This document shows, one piece after another, positions 24,351 to 32,515 of a stretch of DNA of 64,000 nucleotides. The position numbers and the translations under genes are program-made. Source of the DNA: Glaciimonas sp. PAMC28666 (lineage in GTDB: Bacteria > Pseudomonadota > Gammaproteobacteria > Burkholderiales > Burkholderiaceae_D); contig NZ_CP070304.1 of NCBI RefSeq assembly GCF_016917355.1, positions 4,526,001 through 4,590,000 of the forward strand, read 5' to 3'. The notes under the pieces were generated by a model. The model was not told where the DNA came from. It did no database searches and worked only from the letters and a program-made list of their open reading frames with translations. The number at the start of each line of letters is the position of its first letter. The stretch's first letter is position 1.

Positions 24351-26052
24351 AGGGACAATTGACACCGTAACGGAATACGCAAAATCCGTCGTTGCTGGAA
24401 AAAGAATTGCAGGACCGCACGTTTGTGCCCAATGCGCCCGCCATCTCAGCGATATCAAGACCGGCAAAAAGCGTGGCCTGTTTTGGAATGTTGATGAGTC
24501 CAGCAAGGCGCAGCGCTTTTATAGCAATGTATTAAAACTCAATGGTGGCGACTTCGAAGGTGTCCCTTTTGTATTGCTTCCGTGGCAGCAATTCGTCGTC
24601 GGATCTTTGTTCGGCTGGCAAGGCGCGGACGGTTATCGCCGGTTCCGCGTGGCCTATGTCGAGACCGCCAAAGGCTCCGGTAAATCGCCATTAGCCGCTG
24701 GAATCGGCATGAAGGGATTGGTCGCTGACGGCGAAGCCCGCGCCGAGATCTACTCCGCGGCCACTAAAAAAGATCAGGCCATGATCTTGTTCCGCGATGC
24801 GGTTGCGATGGTTGATCAGTCGCCGGAATTATCCAAGCGATTACAAAAGTCCGGTACCGGCGAACGTTGCTGGAATCTTGCTTACATGGCGCAAGGCGCA
24901 TTCTTTCGCCCAATCAGCAGCGACGATGGTCAGTCTGGCCCGCGACCACACATCGCGTTGATCGATGAGTTGCACGAACACAAAACCAATAAGGTCGTTG
25001 AGATGCTGCGCGCCGGTACCAAAAGCCGCAGGCAAGCCATGATCTTCATGATCACTAATGCAGGCAGTGGGCGCAATGGGCCGTGTTGGTCTTATCACGA
25101 ATATGGCGCGCGGGTCGCCGCTGGCGATATGTTGGATGACGGATTCTTTCCCTACATCTGCAGCCTGGACGAAGACGACGATCCCTTCGTCGACGAATCC
25201 TGCTGGCCTAAGGCAAATCCCAGCCTGCAAGACGCCGACCTTCCTGGATATAAATACATCCGCGAACAGGTTACCGAAGCCAAGGGCATGCCATCCAAAG
25301 AAGCGCTGGTTCGTCGACTGAACTTCTGCCAATGGACCGATGCGGAGTCACCATGGATCAGCCATGAAGTATGGAAAGGCGCACGGCAAGACTTTGATAT
25401 TGAAGAGTTACGTAGTCGCCGCGTAGTCGCGGGGCTTGACTTGTCCAGCACAACCGATTTAACCGGTTTGGTTTTTCTGGTTGAGCCGGTCACATCGCGG
25501 GAGCCTTGGAAGATCATTCCCTTCGCCTGGTTACCGGACGCCGACTTACAGCGAAAATCAGATACCGACCGTGTGCCATACGTATTGTGGAAGGCTGAAG
25601 GATTGCTGGAAACCACCCCCGGTCGTGCGATTAGCAAGCGCGTGATACTGCAAAAGCTCTCCGCAATGTGTGACTTTTTCGAAATCGTTGCCGTTGCCTA
25701 CGACCGCTGGCGCATGGCAGACCTGATATCCATGGCCGAAGATGATGGCATCAGCCTGCCAGAAATGACGCCCTTTGGCCAAGGTTACAAAGACATGTCA
25801 CCGGCCCTGGAGAACTTCGAACGCATGCTATTGAACGGTGAGATCGTCCACAACGGTCACAAAATCTTAACCATGTGCGCCGGGAACGCTGTCACCGTTG
25901 CGGACGGTGCAGGCAATCGAAAGCTGGACAAGGAGTGCGCAACGGGCCGCATCGATTTGATGTTGGCCGCTGTCATGGCAGCCGGACTCATTAACAGCAT
26001 GACAGACGGCGACAGCCTGGACGAATTCCTTAGAAATCCCATCATTGTGTAA
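24307..26052 (+). CDS. Terminase large subunit
   Basis: 581 aa; packaging ATPase and nuclease. Walker A ETAKGSGKSPL (K126), Walker B ALIDELHE (D220, E221), and a C-terminal RNase-H-like nuclease opening with VAGLDLSSTTDLTGLV (D378). LLPWQQFVVGSLFGW is the family's adenine-binding region. The start overlaps the small subunit by 44 bp; a slightly later start is possible. It pumps DNA through the portal encoded next. Confidence 0.95.
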   Translation: MTTIKKTRSKSSSGKGTIDTVTEYAKSVVAGKRIAGPHVCAQCARHLSDIKTGKKRGLFWNVDESSKAQRFYSNVLKLNGGDFEGVPFVLLPWQQFVVGSLFGWQGADGYRRFRVAYVETAKGSGKSPLAAGIGMKGLVADGEARAEIYSAATKKDQAMILFRDAVAMVDQSPELSKRLQKSGTGERCWNLAYMAQGAFFRPISSDDGQSGPRPHIALIDELHEHKTNKVVEMLRAGTKSRRQAMIFMITNAGSGRNGPCWSYHEYGARVAAGDMLDDGFFPYICSLDEDDDPFVDESCWPKANPSLQDADLPGYKYIREQVTEAKGMPSKEALVRRLNFCQWTDAESPWISHEVWKGARQDFDIEELRSRRVVAGLDLSSTTDLTGLVFLVEPVTSREPWKIIPFAWLPDADLQRKSDTDRVPYVLWKAEGLLETTPGRAISKRVILQKLSAMCDFFEIVAVAYDRWRMADLISMAEDDGISLPEMTPFGQGYKDMSPALENFERMLLNGEIVHNGHKILTMCAGNAVTVADGAGNRKLDKECATGRIDLMLAAVMAAGLINSMTDGDSLDEFLRNPIIV

Positions 26053-26059
26053 AGACTCT

Positions 26060-27352
26060 ATGACCGAAATTAAAACCACACCGCCAGGACGCGTGAAGTC
26101 GGCCTTACTCAATTGGCTGGGCGTCCCGATTGCGCTCACCAATGGCGCATTTTGGGCAGAGTGGATAAGTGCCAATAACATCTCCGGCAAAAAAGTCACA
26201 GTAAATTCCGCGCTGCAGCTTTCGGCAGCATGGGCCTGCGTGCGGTTGATTTCAGAAACTTTATCAACGCTACCGATGAATCTTTACCGTGACACCAGCA
26301 GCAATAAAGTCATCGCCAAAGACCACCAGCTTTACAGCCTGTTGCACACCCAGCCAAACGCCGACATGACCGCTGTCGTGTTCTGGCAAGCGTATGTTGC
26401 ATCGATGCTGTTGTGGGGCGCGGCTTACGTAGAATTACGCATCTCAGGCGGCGTCATCACATCGCTGGAACTCCTACTACCAAACCGCGTCACCTTCCGG
26501 CGACTGGAGGCTGGCGCAGTCCAATGGAAATACGACGACCCCATTACCAGAAGGCAGCGCACGATTCCAGAATCTTACATGTGGCACACGCCGGCCTTTA
26601 CGATAGACGGCCTTAATGGGTTGTCCCCCATCACCATGGGCGCTAATGTCTTTGGCGGTGCGATGGCCGCGGATGAAGCCAGCGCCAACACTTTCAAGAA
26701 TGGCATGAAATCATCCGGTCTGGTCACCATGGATGCGCCACTAAAACCGGATCAACGCGAAGACATCCGCAATCACATCAAGTCCGTATCTGATTCTGGT
26801 GGCGTCATGGTGCTGGAAAAAGGTGCAGGGTTTGAACAGTTACATATGAATCCGCAGGACGCCGAATTACTTTCCACGCGCGCGTTCAACGTCGAAGAAA
26901 TATGCCGCTGGTTTCGCGTTCCGCCGTTCATGGTCGGGCATAGCGATAAATCCACCACCTGGGGCACCGGTATCGAATCGCAAATGATCGGCTTCGTCAC
27001 CTTTGTCTTACGTCCCTGGTGCGTCCGGATTGAACAATCGATCCGCAAAAGTCTGCTCACCCCCATCGAGCGGATGGAATACAGTGCCGAGTTTGCTTTG
27101 GAAGGCCTGCTGCGCGGCGACTCCGCAGCGAGGGCAGCGTTCTACAGCTCCATGACCCAAAACGGCGTCATGAGCCGCGATGAATGTAGAAAACTAGAAA
27201 ATCTACCACCGATGGGAGGCAATGCCGCCGTACTCACCGTGCAATCGAACCTGCTACCAATCGATAAATTAGGCGTCGGTATCGACACCGGAACCACCGC
27301 TAAAAACGCGCTGAATGACTGGCTCGATAATGCAGCAAAAGGAGACCAATGA
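26060..27352 (+). CDS. HK97-family portal protein
   Basis: 430 aa from the ATG at 26060 (an in-frame GTG/ATG upstream at 26045 overlaps the terminase stop). Portal signatures: SALQLSAAWACVRLISETLS, LPMNLYRDT, and the region AFNVEEICRWFRVPPFMVGH. It forms the dodecameric DNA channel at the head vertex. The next gene overlaps its stop (ATGA). Confidence 0.95.
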   Translation: MTEIKTTPPGRVKSALLNWLGVPIALTNGAFWAEWISANNISGKKVTVNSALQLSAAWACVRLISETLSTLPMNLYRDTSSNKVIAKDHQLYSLLHTQPNADMTAVVFWQAYVASMLLWGAAYVELRISGGVITSLELLLPNRVTFRRLEAGAVQWKYDDPITRRQRTIPESYMWHTPAFTIDGLNGLSPITMGANVFGGAMAADEASANTFKNGMKSSGLVTMDAPLKPDQREDIRNHIKSVSDSGGVMVLEKGAGFEQLHMNPQDAELLSTRAFNVEEICRWFRVPPFMVGHSDKSTTWGTGIESQMIGFVTFVLRPWCVRIEQSIRKSLLTPIERMEYSAEFALEGLLRGDSAARAAFYSSMTQNGVMSRDECRKLENLPPMGGNAAVLTVQSNLLPIDKLGVGIDTGTTAKNALNDWLDNAAKGDQ

Positions 27353-28047
27353 AAACCCATGGCACAAACCGAACGGTCAAGCACAAGCAGTTCGCCTTCA
27401 AGGCATCGGCCGTGAACGACGACGGCACATTTGAAGGTTATGGTGCTGTCTTTGGCAATATCGATAGCTATCGCGAAATCGTGGCACCGGGTGCGTTTGC
27501 GGATAGCCTCAAGGCGATTCAGGCATCGGGCGACCCGCTCCCGGCACTCTGGCAGCACAACTCAAAAGAACCAATCGGCGGATACGACCAGCTGGTCGAG
27601 GATGCACACGGCCTGAAAGTAAGCGGCTTCCTGCTCAAGGATCACGTCACCCGCGCCGCAGAAGCCTACGCGCTCATGAAGCGCCGTGTCATCAAAGGCA
27701 TGTCCATCGGCTACTACGTCCTCGAGGACAGCTGGAACGAAAAAGACCGCGTCCGGACGCTCACCAAATTAGACCTGCAAGAAATCAGCATCGTCACCTT
27801 TCCGGCCAATGCCCAAGCGCAAATCGAAAGCGTCAAATCCGCGCTCGCCAACGGCAGCTTACCCAGCCTGTCCGAATTTGAAGACATCCTGCGCGAGGCA
27901 GGGTTTTCTAAAAGTCAGTCCACGGTCATTGCAAGCCGTGGCTTGAAAGAATTGCTTTCCCGGAGTGAGTCCGGTGGCGACCAACGTAGCAAACACCGCA
28001 GCACGCAGCAAGATTCGCTTTCCGTTTTACGGAATTTCCAACTTTAA
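27349..28047 (+). CDS. HK97-family prohead protease
   Basis: 232 aa. U35-type serine protease pattern: FEGYGAVFGNIDSYREIVAPGAFADSL, the catalytic-His region LPALWQHNSKEPIGG, and MKRRVIKGMSIGYYVLEDSW followed by LQEISIVTFPANAQA. It matures the capsid by cleaving the delta domain of the next gene's product. It overlaps the portal gene by 4 bp. Confidence 0.94.
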   Translation: MKTHGTNRTVKHKQFAFKASAVNDDGTFEGYGAVFGNIDSYREIVAPGAFADSLKAIQASGDPLPALWQHNSKEPIGGYDQLVEDAHGLKVSGFLLKDHVTRAAEAYALMKRRVIKGMSIGYYVLEDSWNEKDRVRTLTKLDLQEISIVTFPANAQAQIESVKSALANGSLPSLSEFEDILREAGFSKSQSTVIASRGLKELLSRSESGGDQRSKHRSTQQDSLSVLRNFQL

Positions 28048-28056
28048 GGAAGCATC

Positions 28057-29349
28057 ATGAAAACCACTTATTCGGCATTCGTCCGATCCATCGTCTCTCT
28101 GTTTGAGCCGTTGTATGCCATGTTATTCATTTACATGCAGCGTACCGGCTTGCTATTAGCCATCGGTCCTGACGATGACAATGCCGCCATCACCACTGAG
28201 CTTCAAAAAATTAGCGACCAGGTCAAGGAACAAGGAGAAAAGGCCTTTGCCGAAGCCCGTAAATCAGGCGATATGTCTCTGGAAACCAAAACCAAAGTCG
28301 ACGAACTATTGGTCAAACAAGGGGAACTGCAAGCCCGCTTGCAAGAAGCTGAACAGAAATTAGACCGTCGCAGCGCGGGTGACCAGGAGCAATCGTCCCA
28401 GTCCATTGGTCAGCAAGTCTCAGACTCGCAAGAGTTCAAAGACTACGTGTCCGCAGGCAACTATCGCAAAGGCTTCAATTTTCCGATCAAGGCGGTCGTC
28501 AGCATTACGTCCGATCCATCCAGCGCGGGCAGCACCATCGCCCCGGACCGCCGCGCTGGCATCATCGCCGCCCCTGATCGTCGCCTGACAGTGCGCGACT
28601 TGCTCACGCCCGGCACCACCAATTCCAACCTGATCCAATACGTGCGCGAGACCGGGTTCCAGAACATGGCCGCGACAGTCGTCGAAGGCACGGCAAAGCC
28701 AAAGTCCGACATTGCCTTTGATTTAGTCGCCCAAGCCGTCGTCAAGATCGCCCATTACGTCAAAGCATCGACTGAGATCCTGTCCGACTCGCCCATGCTG
28801 CAAAGTTACATCGACGGCCGGTTGCGCTATGGATTGGCGCTCAAAGAAGAAGGTCAATTGCTGCACGGGTCGGGCATCGGCAATAACCTCAACGGCATTT
28901 ACACGCAAGCGGTCGGGTACGCGGCACCCATCGCGGTCGCCAATGCCACCCGCATCGACGTGCTGCGCCTGGCATTGCTGCAGTCGGAGTTGGCCGAGTA
29001 TCCGTCGACCGGCATCGTTATGCATCCGTCCGATTGGGCTGCGATTGAACTGCAAAAGGACACCACCGGCGCGTACATCTTTGCCAATCCGCAGAACATG
29101 GCACAACCCGCATTGTGGGGCCGTCCAGTCGTAGGCACGCAAGCGATGGCCGTCAATTCTTTTCTGGTCGGCGCGTTTAAGTTGGGCGCGCAAATCTTTG
29201 ATCGGATGCAAGCCAGCGTTGCGGTCGCTACGGAAAATGAAGATGACTTCATTAAAAATATGGTCGCCATCCTTATCGAGGAGCGGCTAGGTTTGGCCGT
29301 TTATCGTCCTGAGGCATTTATCAAAGGTGAGATGACCGTAGCGCCGTAG
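28057..29349 (+). CDS. HK97-family major capsid protein
   Basis: 430 aa. An N-terminal helical scaffold-like delta domain (about 35-120, KISDQVKEQGEKAFAEARKS) is followed by the HK97 fold, beginning near AGSTIAPDRRAGIIAAPDRR. Family landmarks: ETGFQNMAATVVEGTAKPKS, LQSYIDGRLRYGLALKEEGQ and, near the end, ENEDDFIKNMVAILIEERLG. It is preceded by a gene for the matching protease. It builds the icosahedral head. Confidence 0.95.
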   Translation: MKTTYSAFVRSIVSLFEPLYAMLFIYMQRTGLLLAIGPDDDNAAITTELQKISDQVKEQGEKAFAEARKSGDMSLETKTKVDELLVKQGELQARLQEAEQKLDRRSAGDQEQSSQSIGQQVSDSQEFKDYVSAGNYRKGFNFPIKAVVSITSDPSSAGSTIAPDRRAGIIAAPDRRLTVRDLLTPGTTNSNLIQYVRETGFQNMAATVVEGTAKPKSDIAFDLVAQAVVKIAHYVKASTEILSDSPMLQSYIDGRLRYGLALKEEGQLLHGSGIGNNLNGIYTQAVGYAAPIAVANATRIDVLRLALLQSELAEYPSTGIVMHPSDWAAIELQKDTTGAYIFANPQNMAQPALWGRPVVGTQAMAVNSFLVGAFKLGAQIFDRMQASVAVATENEDDFIKNMVAILIEERLGLAVYRPEAFIKGEMTVAP

Positions 29350-29353
29350 TACA

Positions 29354-29391
29354 GCGCACCTTACTGTGCGCCTCAGCGCTAGTTGAGGCGC
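29354..29391 (+). other. Overlapping hairpins after capsid gene
   Basis: Two stems that share bases: GCGCA (29354-29358) with TGCGC (29367-29371), and GCGCCTCA (29368-29375) with TGAGGCGC (29384-29391). Only one can form at a time. No T-run follows. It may dampen read-through or protect the abundant capsid mRNA. Confidence 0.45.
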
Positions 29392-29415
29392 AGAACCCAC
29401 CCACGGAGAGCGACG

Positions 29416-29622
29416 ATGGACGTAACAATTATGGTGAAAGACCGGCTTACGCACGGCTTCTACGAACTACAACGCGGCGATATCATCACGGTCGATGAGA
29501 GTCTTGCCAATGCGCTATTGCGGCGTGGACTGGTGGACCGTGCGGAGAAACTGGAAGACAAGAGCAACGACAAACCAGAAACCAAGGCTGTCGCTATAAA
29601 AACCAAGTTCAAGGGTAAATAA
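29416..29622 (+). CDS. Small head-region protein
   Basis: 68 aa from the ATG at 29416, with GAGAG upstream; the frame opens earlier but without a better start. A beta-rich first part (MDVTIMVKDRLTHGFYEL, GDIITVDESLANALLRRGL) is followed by a charged, lysine-rich tail. Short proteins of this kind lie between capsid and connector genes; role unknown. Confidence 0.65.
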   Translation: MDVTIMVKDRLTHGFYELQRGDIITVDESLANALLRRGLVDRAEKLEDKSNDKPETKAVAIKTKFKGK

Positions 29623-29958
29623 ATGCTTATTACCGATGCACAAGCGCGCCTGCATTTAAAGTTAGATGACCCGGATGAGGACATTTCGCTTGCCGTGCAG
29701 GCGGCCGAACTCTCCGCGCAGGCATTTATGAATCGCAATGTCTACGCGGATCAGTCCGCCTTAGATGCCGCCGTGCTGGCCGGTATCGCTGGACCGTCCC
29801 CAATGGTCATCAACGCCCTGATTCAGGCAGGCATGCTCCTGATCTTAGGGCATTTATATGCCAACCGCGAGGATGTCGTTGTCGGTGCCAGCGTGTCAGA
29901 GGTGCCGCATGGTTCCCACGCATTGTTAATGCCTTACCGCGCACAACTGGGGGTTTGA
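29623..29958 (+). CDS. Head-tail connector protein (gp6/DNA-packaging type)
   Basis: 111 aa. The pattern ITDAQARLHLKLDDPDEDIS at the start, then VINALIQAGMLLILGHLYANRE, and the end GSHALLMPYR are typical of gp6-like adaptor proteins that form a ring below the portal. The stop overlaps the next start by one base. Confidence 0.88.
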   Translation: MLITDAQARLHLKLDDPDEDISLAVQAAELSAQAFMNRNVYADQSALDAAVLAGIAGPSPMVINALIQAGMLLILGHLYANREDVVVGASVSEVPHGSHALLMPYRAQLGV

Positions 29959-30278
29959 TGCTTGCAGGAAGACTTACCAGGCGGATTACGCTCCAGTCCC
30001 CACCAACCGGCCAGGACGAATCCGGCAATCCACTCACAGGCTGGACCGATATCGCCACAGTATGGGCATCGATAGTCGATCTCTCCGGACGCGAATATAT
30101 TGCCGCCGCTGCGGTACAAAACGCCGTACAAACTAAAATTACGATCCGGTACCGGCAAGGAATCGTTGCTTCCATGCGCGTGGTCCACGGTGAGAATATC
30201 TATAACGTTGAGGCCATCCTCGGGCAGGGTCGCAAAGCCCTTTTATTAATGTGTTCTCGCGGGGTATCCGATGGTTAA
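29958..30278 (+). CDS. Head closure protein (SPP1 gp16-like)
   Basis: 106 aa. GRLTRRITLQSPPTGQDESG, DIATVWASIVDLSGREY, and KITIRYRQGI with MRVVHGENIYNVEAI are the hallmarks of the head-tail joining/closure family. ATG at 29958 overlaps the stop of the adaptor gene. It binds the adaptor ring and keeps DNA in the head. Confidence 0.9.
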   Translation: MLAGRLTRRITLQSPPTGQDESGNPLTGWTDIATVWASIVDLSGREYIAAAAVQNAVQTKITIRYRQGIVASMRVVHGENIYNVEAILGQGRKALLLMCSRGVSDG

Positions 30279-30768
30279 CATTGAAACAAAGCTGACCGGC
30301 AACATGCTGCAAGGTCTCGATAAACTGATCGCTGCAGCGGGCGAATCGACGTTGCGGGCCACAGGATTTGCCGGTGCGCAAGTGTTTTTGGAAGAAGCCA
30401 AGATCCGCGTCCCGGTAAAGTCCGGCACCATCAAAGCCAACCTGATCATCAAGCGCGCCGAAGAGAAATCCAGCGGAGCGGACAAGCAAACTTATCTGGT
30501 CACTGTACGGTCAGGCAAAAAAGGCAACGACGGCGATGCTTTCTACTGGCGCTGGGTAGAAAACGGGCATCTGATCGTCGGCAAGAAGGCAAAGAAAGCC
30601 GCATGGAAGGCACACCGGCAAGCCGCAAAATTGGAGTATGGCAACTCAAAAATAGGCGCAAAACCGTTCATCCGGCCAGCCTATGAAAGCGTCAAGGATC
30701 GCGCCATTGACGTCATGGTCATCAAAATGGGCCAAAAAATCCAGTCATTCTTAAGGGAGTCGCCATGA
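30271..30768 (+). CDS. HK97 gp10-family tail-completion component
   Basis: 165 aa. The N-terminal LTGNMLQGLDKLIAAAGEST, and the motif EEAKIRVPVKSGTIKANLII are typical of the gp10/neck family; ARPFIRPAYES-like KPFIRPAYESVKDRAIDVM lies near the end. It takes part in joining tail and head. Overlaps the genes on both sides. Confidence 0.9.
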   Translation: MVNIETKLTGNMLQGLDKLIAAAGESTLRATGFAGAQVFLEEAKIRVPVKSGTIKANLIIKRAEEKSSGADKQTYLVTVRSGKKGNDGDAFYWRWVENGHLIVGKKAKKAAWKAHRQAAKLEYGNSKIGAKPFIRPAYESVKDRAIDVMVIKMGQKIQSFLRESP

Positions 30769-31127
30769 CGGCGGCGGTCACGGTAGAAACCGTTATTTTC
30801 AGCACGCTGCGTCATCTGGTGGCGGACCAGGTCTTTCAGAACGTCAGCAAGACGCCACCGCCGACGCCATATATCACCTACCAGCTCGTCGGTGGCGCTG
30901 CAGTCAATTTACTCGACAAGGCGCTACCGTCCAAACGGAATAGCCGCTGGCAGATTGACGTCTGGTCAGCGCTGCCGTCTGAAGTCGCCAGCCTGTCGCG
31001 TCAGATTGAAGATCAATTGCGGATGGCAGCGGCATTGCAAACCACGGTCCTCGGTGCCGCCACCGGATCTTACGAGAGTGATACCAAGCTGCATGGACGA
31101 CGGCAGGATTTTAGTTTCTGGTTTTAG
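30765..31127 (+). CDS. Tail terminator/completion protein (DUF3168)
   Basis: 120 aa. TVIFSTLRHLVADQVFQNV, then TPYITYQLVGG, NSRWQIDVWSALPSEV and the end GRRQDFSFWF are typical of DUF3168 proteins, which cap the tail tube. It overlaps the upstream gene by 4 bp. A GC-rich hairpin region with T-runs (about 31148-31195) follows before the tube gene. Confidence 0.88.
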   Translation: MTAAVTVETVIFSTLRHLVADQVFQNVSKTPPPTPYITYQLVGGAAVNLLDKALPSKRNSRWQIDVWSALPSEVASLSRQIEDQLRMAAALQTTVLGAATGSYESDTKLHGRRQDFSFWF

Positions 31128-31208
31128 CAACGTTTTAACTCACCACACGCCCTCGGGCTTTTTCGATCCAGCCGCCTTGCGCGGTATTTTTTCGTCTAAA
31201 GGTTATTC

Positions 31209-31847
31209 ATGACTATTTCACTCCCCAACGGCGCGACCATCGCCATCGCGTCCGGTTACGCACCCGCCGTGCCGATCACCTCAATCACCAATGCCAAGCC
31301 CGGCGTCGCGTCTGCCAAAAATACGCTGGTAGCGGGCGATTATGTCGAGATTGCCTGTGGCTGGTCGCGTGTCAACGATAAGGTGGTGCGCGTTGGTGCA
31401 CCTTCCGCTACGGCGTTTAACCTGGATGGCATTGACTCCACTTCTGCGGTCATGTATCCATTTTCCAGCAGTGCCGGCGCATTTCGTAAAATTTTAGGCT
31501 GGACCCAGCTGTCCCAGATTCTGTCCAGCGCGAGCAGTGGTGGTGAGCAGCAATTCAAGGAATACCAGTTTCTGGAAGACAATGCACAGAAGCGTATTCC
31601 GACCTCCAAAACGGCTGCAGGTCTTACCTTCAGCGTTGCCGATGATCCATTACAGGCGGGATACATATTGGCTGCGGCCGCAGCTGACGACCGCTTGCCA
31701 CGCGCCGTGCGGATTTCTCTGCCATCCGGATCGGTACTCATTTATAACGCCTTTATTTCGCTCAATACCACGCCATCTCTGACCGTCAACGAAATCATGG
31801 CCTGTGAGATTACGCTTTCTCTTTTAGCCGAACCGCTAAGGTATTAA
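31209..31847 (+). CDS. Major tail tube protein
   Basis: 212 aa, beta-rich. ATIAIASGYAPAVPITSITN at the start and SLPSGSVLIYNAFISLNTTP near the end fit siphovirus tail-tube proteins; the position between the terminator and tail-assembly chaperones confirms the role. It polymerises around the tape measure. Confidence 0.88.
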   Translation: MTISLPNGATIAIASGYAPAVPITSITNAKPGVASAKNTLVAGDYVEIACGWSRVNDKVVRVGAPSATAFNLDGIDSTSAVMYPFSSSAGAFRKILGWTQLSQILSSASSGGEQQFKEYQFLEDNAQKRIPTSKTAAGLTFSVADDPLQAGYILAAAAADDRLPRAVRISLPSGSVLIYNAFISLNTTPSLTVNEIMACEITLSLLAEPLRY

Positions 31848-31849
31848 TC

Positions 31850-32161
31850 ATGGCGAAACTTTCCCTCATTGCCGATCCTACTTTTACTGTCAAAGTCCGT
31901 ATTCCTGTCGCCGGTGGCGAGCCTTCCGATGTTGAAATGACCTTCAAGCACCGGACTAAATCAGCGCTGGAGCTTTTCATCAAATCTCGCGCCGGTAGGT
32001 CCGATGTGGAATCATTCCTGGAGATGGTGTCCGGATGGGAGTTCGAAGAAGAACTCAACCCGGCCTCGGTGGAACTGCTTTTACAGAATTACATGGGCAC
32101 CGCGCTGGCAACTTATCGCACATATGTCGATGAACTGGTCCAGGCCAAACTAAAAAACTAA
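31850..32161 (+). CDS. Tail assembly chaperone (G-type)
   Basis: 103 aa. The N-terminal part (MAKLSLIADPTFTVKVRIPV, EMTFKHRTKSALELFIKSRA) is typical of the short chaperone that coats the tape measure protein. It ends at a slippery A-AAA-AAC followed immediately by its TAA, so some ribosomes should shift to -1 and make the longer GT form. Confidence 0.88.
   Translation: MAKLSLIADPTFTVKVRIPVAGGEPSDVEMTFKHRTKSALELFIKSRAGRSDVESFLEMVSGWEFEEELNPASVELLLQNYMGTALATYRTYVDELVQAKLKN
32152..32158 (+). promoter_or_regulatory. -1 ribosomal frameshift slippery site
   Basis: The heptamer A-AAA-AAC is in the correct phase: zero-frame codons CTA-AAA-AAC-TAA. After slipping back one base, reading goes on as CTA-AAG-GCC and stays open to 32472. 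The zero-frame stop comes directly after the heptamer, as in many tail-chaperone G/GT pairs. Confidence 0.88.
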
Positions 32162-32472
32162 AGGCCGTCTCCGTCGCGCTTTACGCCAAAGCGCCCAGCG
32201 CGCAGGAGGCGGCAACGTTTGGTCTGACGCTGGAAGAGGTCAGCGGTCCGCCGATTGAAATCTGGCCCGATAACGTCGTCATTACCAACGTGTTCATCGC
32301 CATGTCCAGCCAGTGGCGCATCGGGCTATCCGGCCCCTCGGGTCTGGATTACAACGCGTTGCCGGTGGTGATGCGGATGTCCGGGGTGCGCAAAGCGGAC
32401 CATGCTGACGTTTTTACCGGCGTCCAAAGGATGGAAGATGCGGCGCTGGCATACATCAGAGCTGCAAAGTAG
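32158..32472 (+). CDS. Tail assembly chaperone frameshift extension (T part of GT)
   Basis: 105 codons including the stop with no good independent start, in -1 frame relative to the G-type gene. The translation is coherent (VALYAKAPSAQEAATFGLTL, IEIWPDNVVITNVFIAMSSQ, RMSGVRKADHADVFTGVQRM) and recalls DUF1799-type extensions. Made only by frameshifting at 32152-32158. The T part recruits tail-tube subunits. Confidence 0.85.
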   Translation, partial: LKAVSVALYAKAPSAQEAATFGLTLEEVSGPPIEIWPDNVVITNVFIAMSSQWRIGLSGPSGLDYNALPVVMRMSGVRKADHADVFTGVQRMEDAALAYIRAAK

Positions 32473-32515
32473 AGATTTCAGCGCACTTCGGTGGGCATTA
32501 TTATAGGGAAACCAT

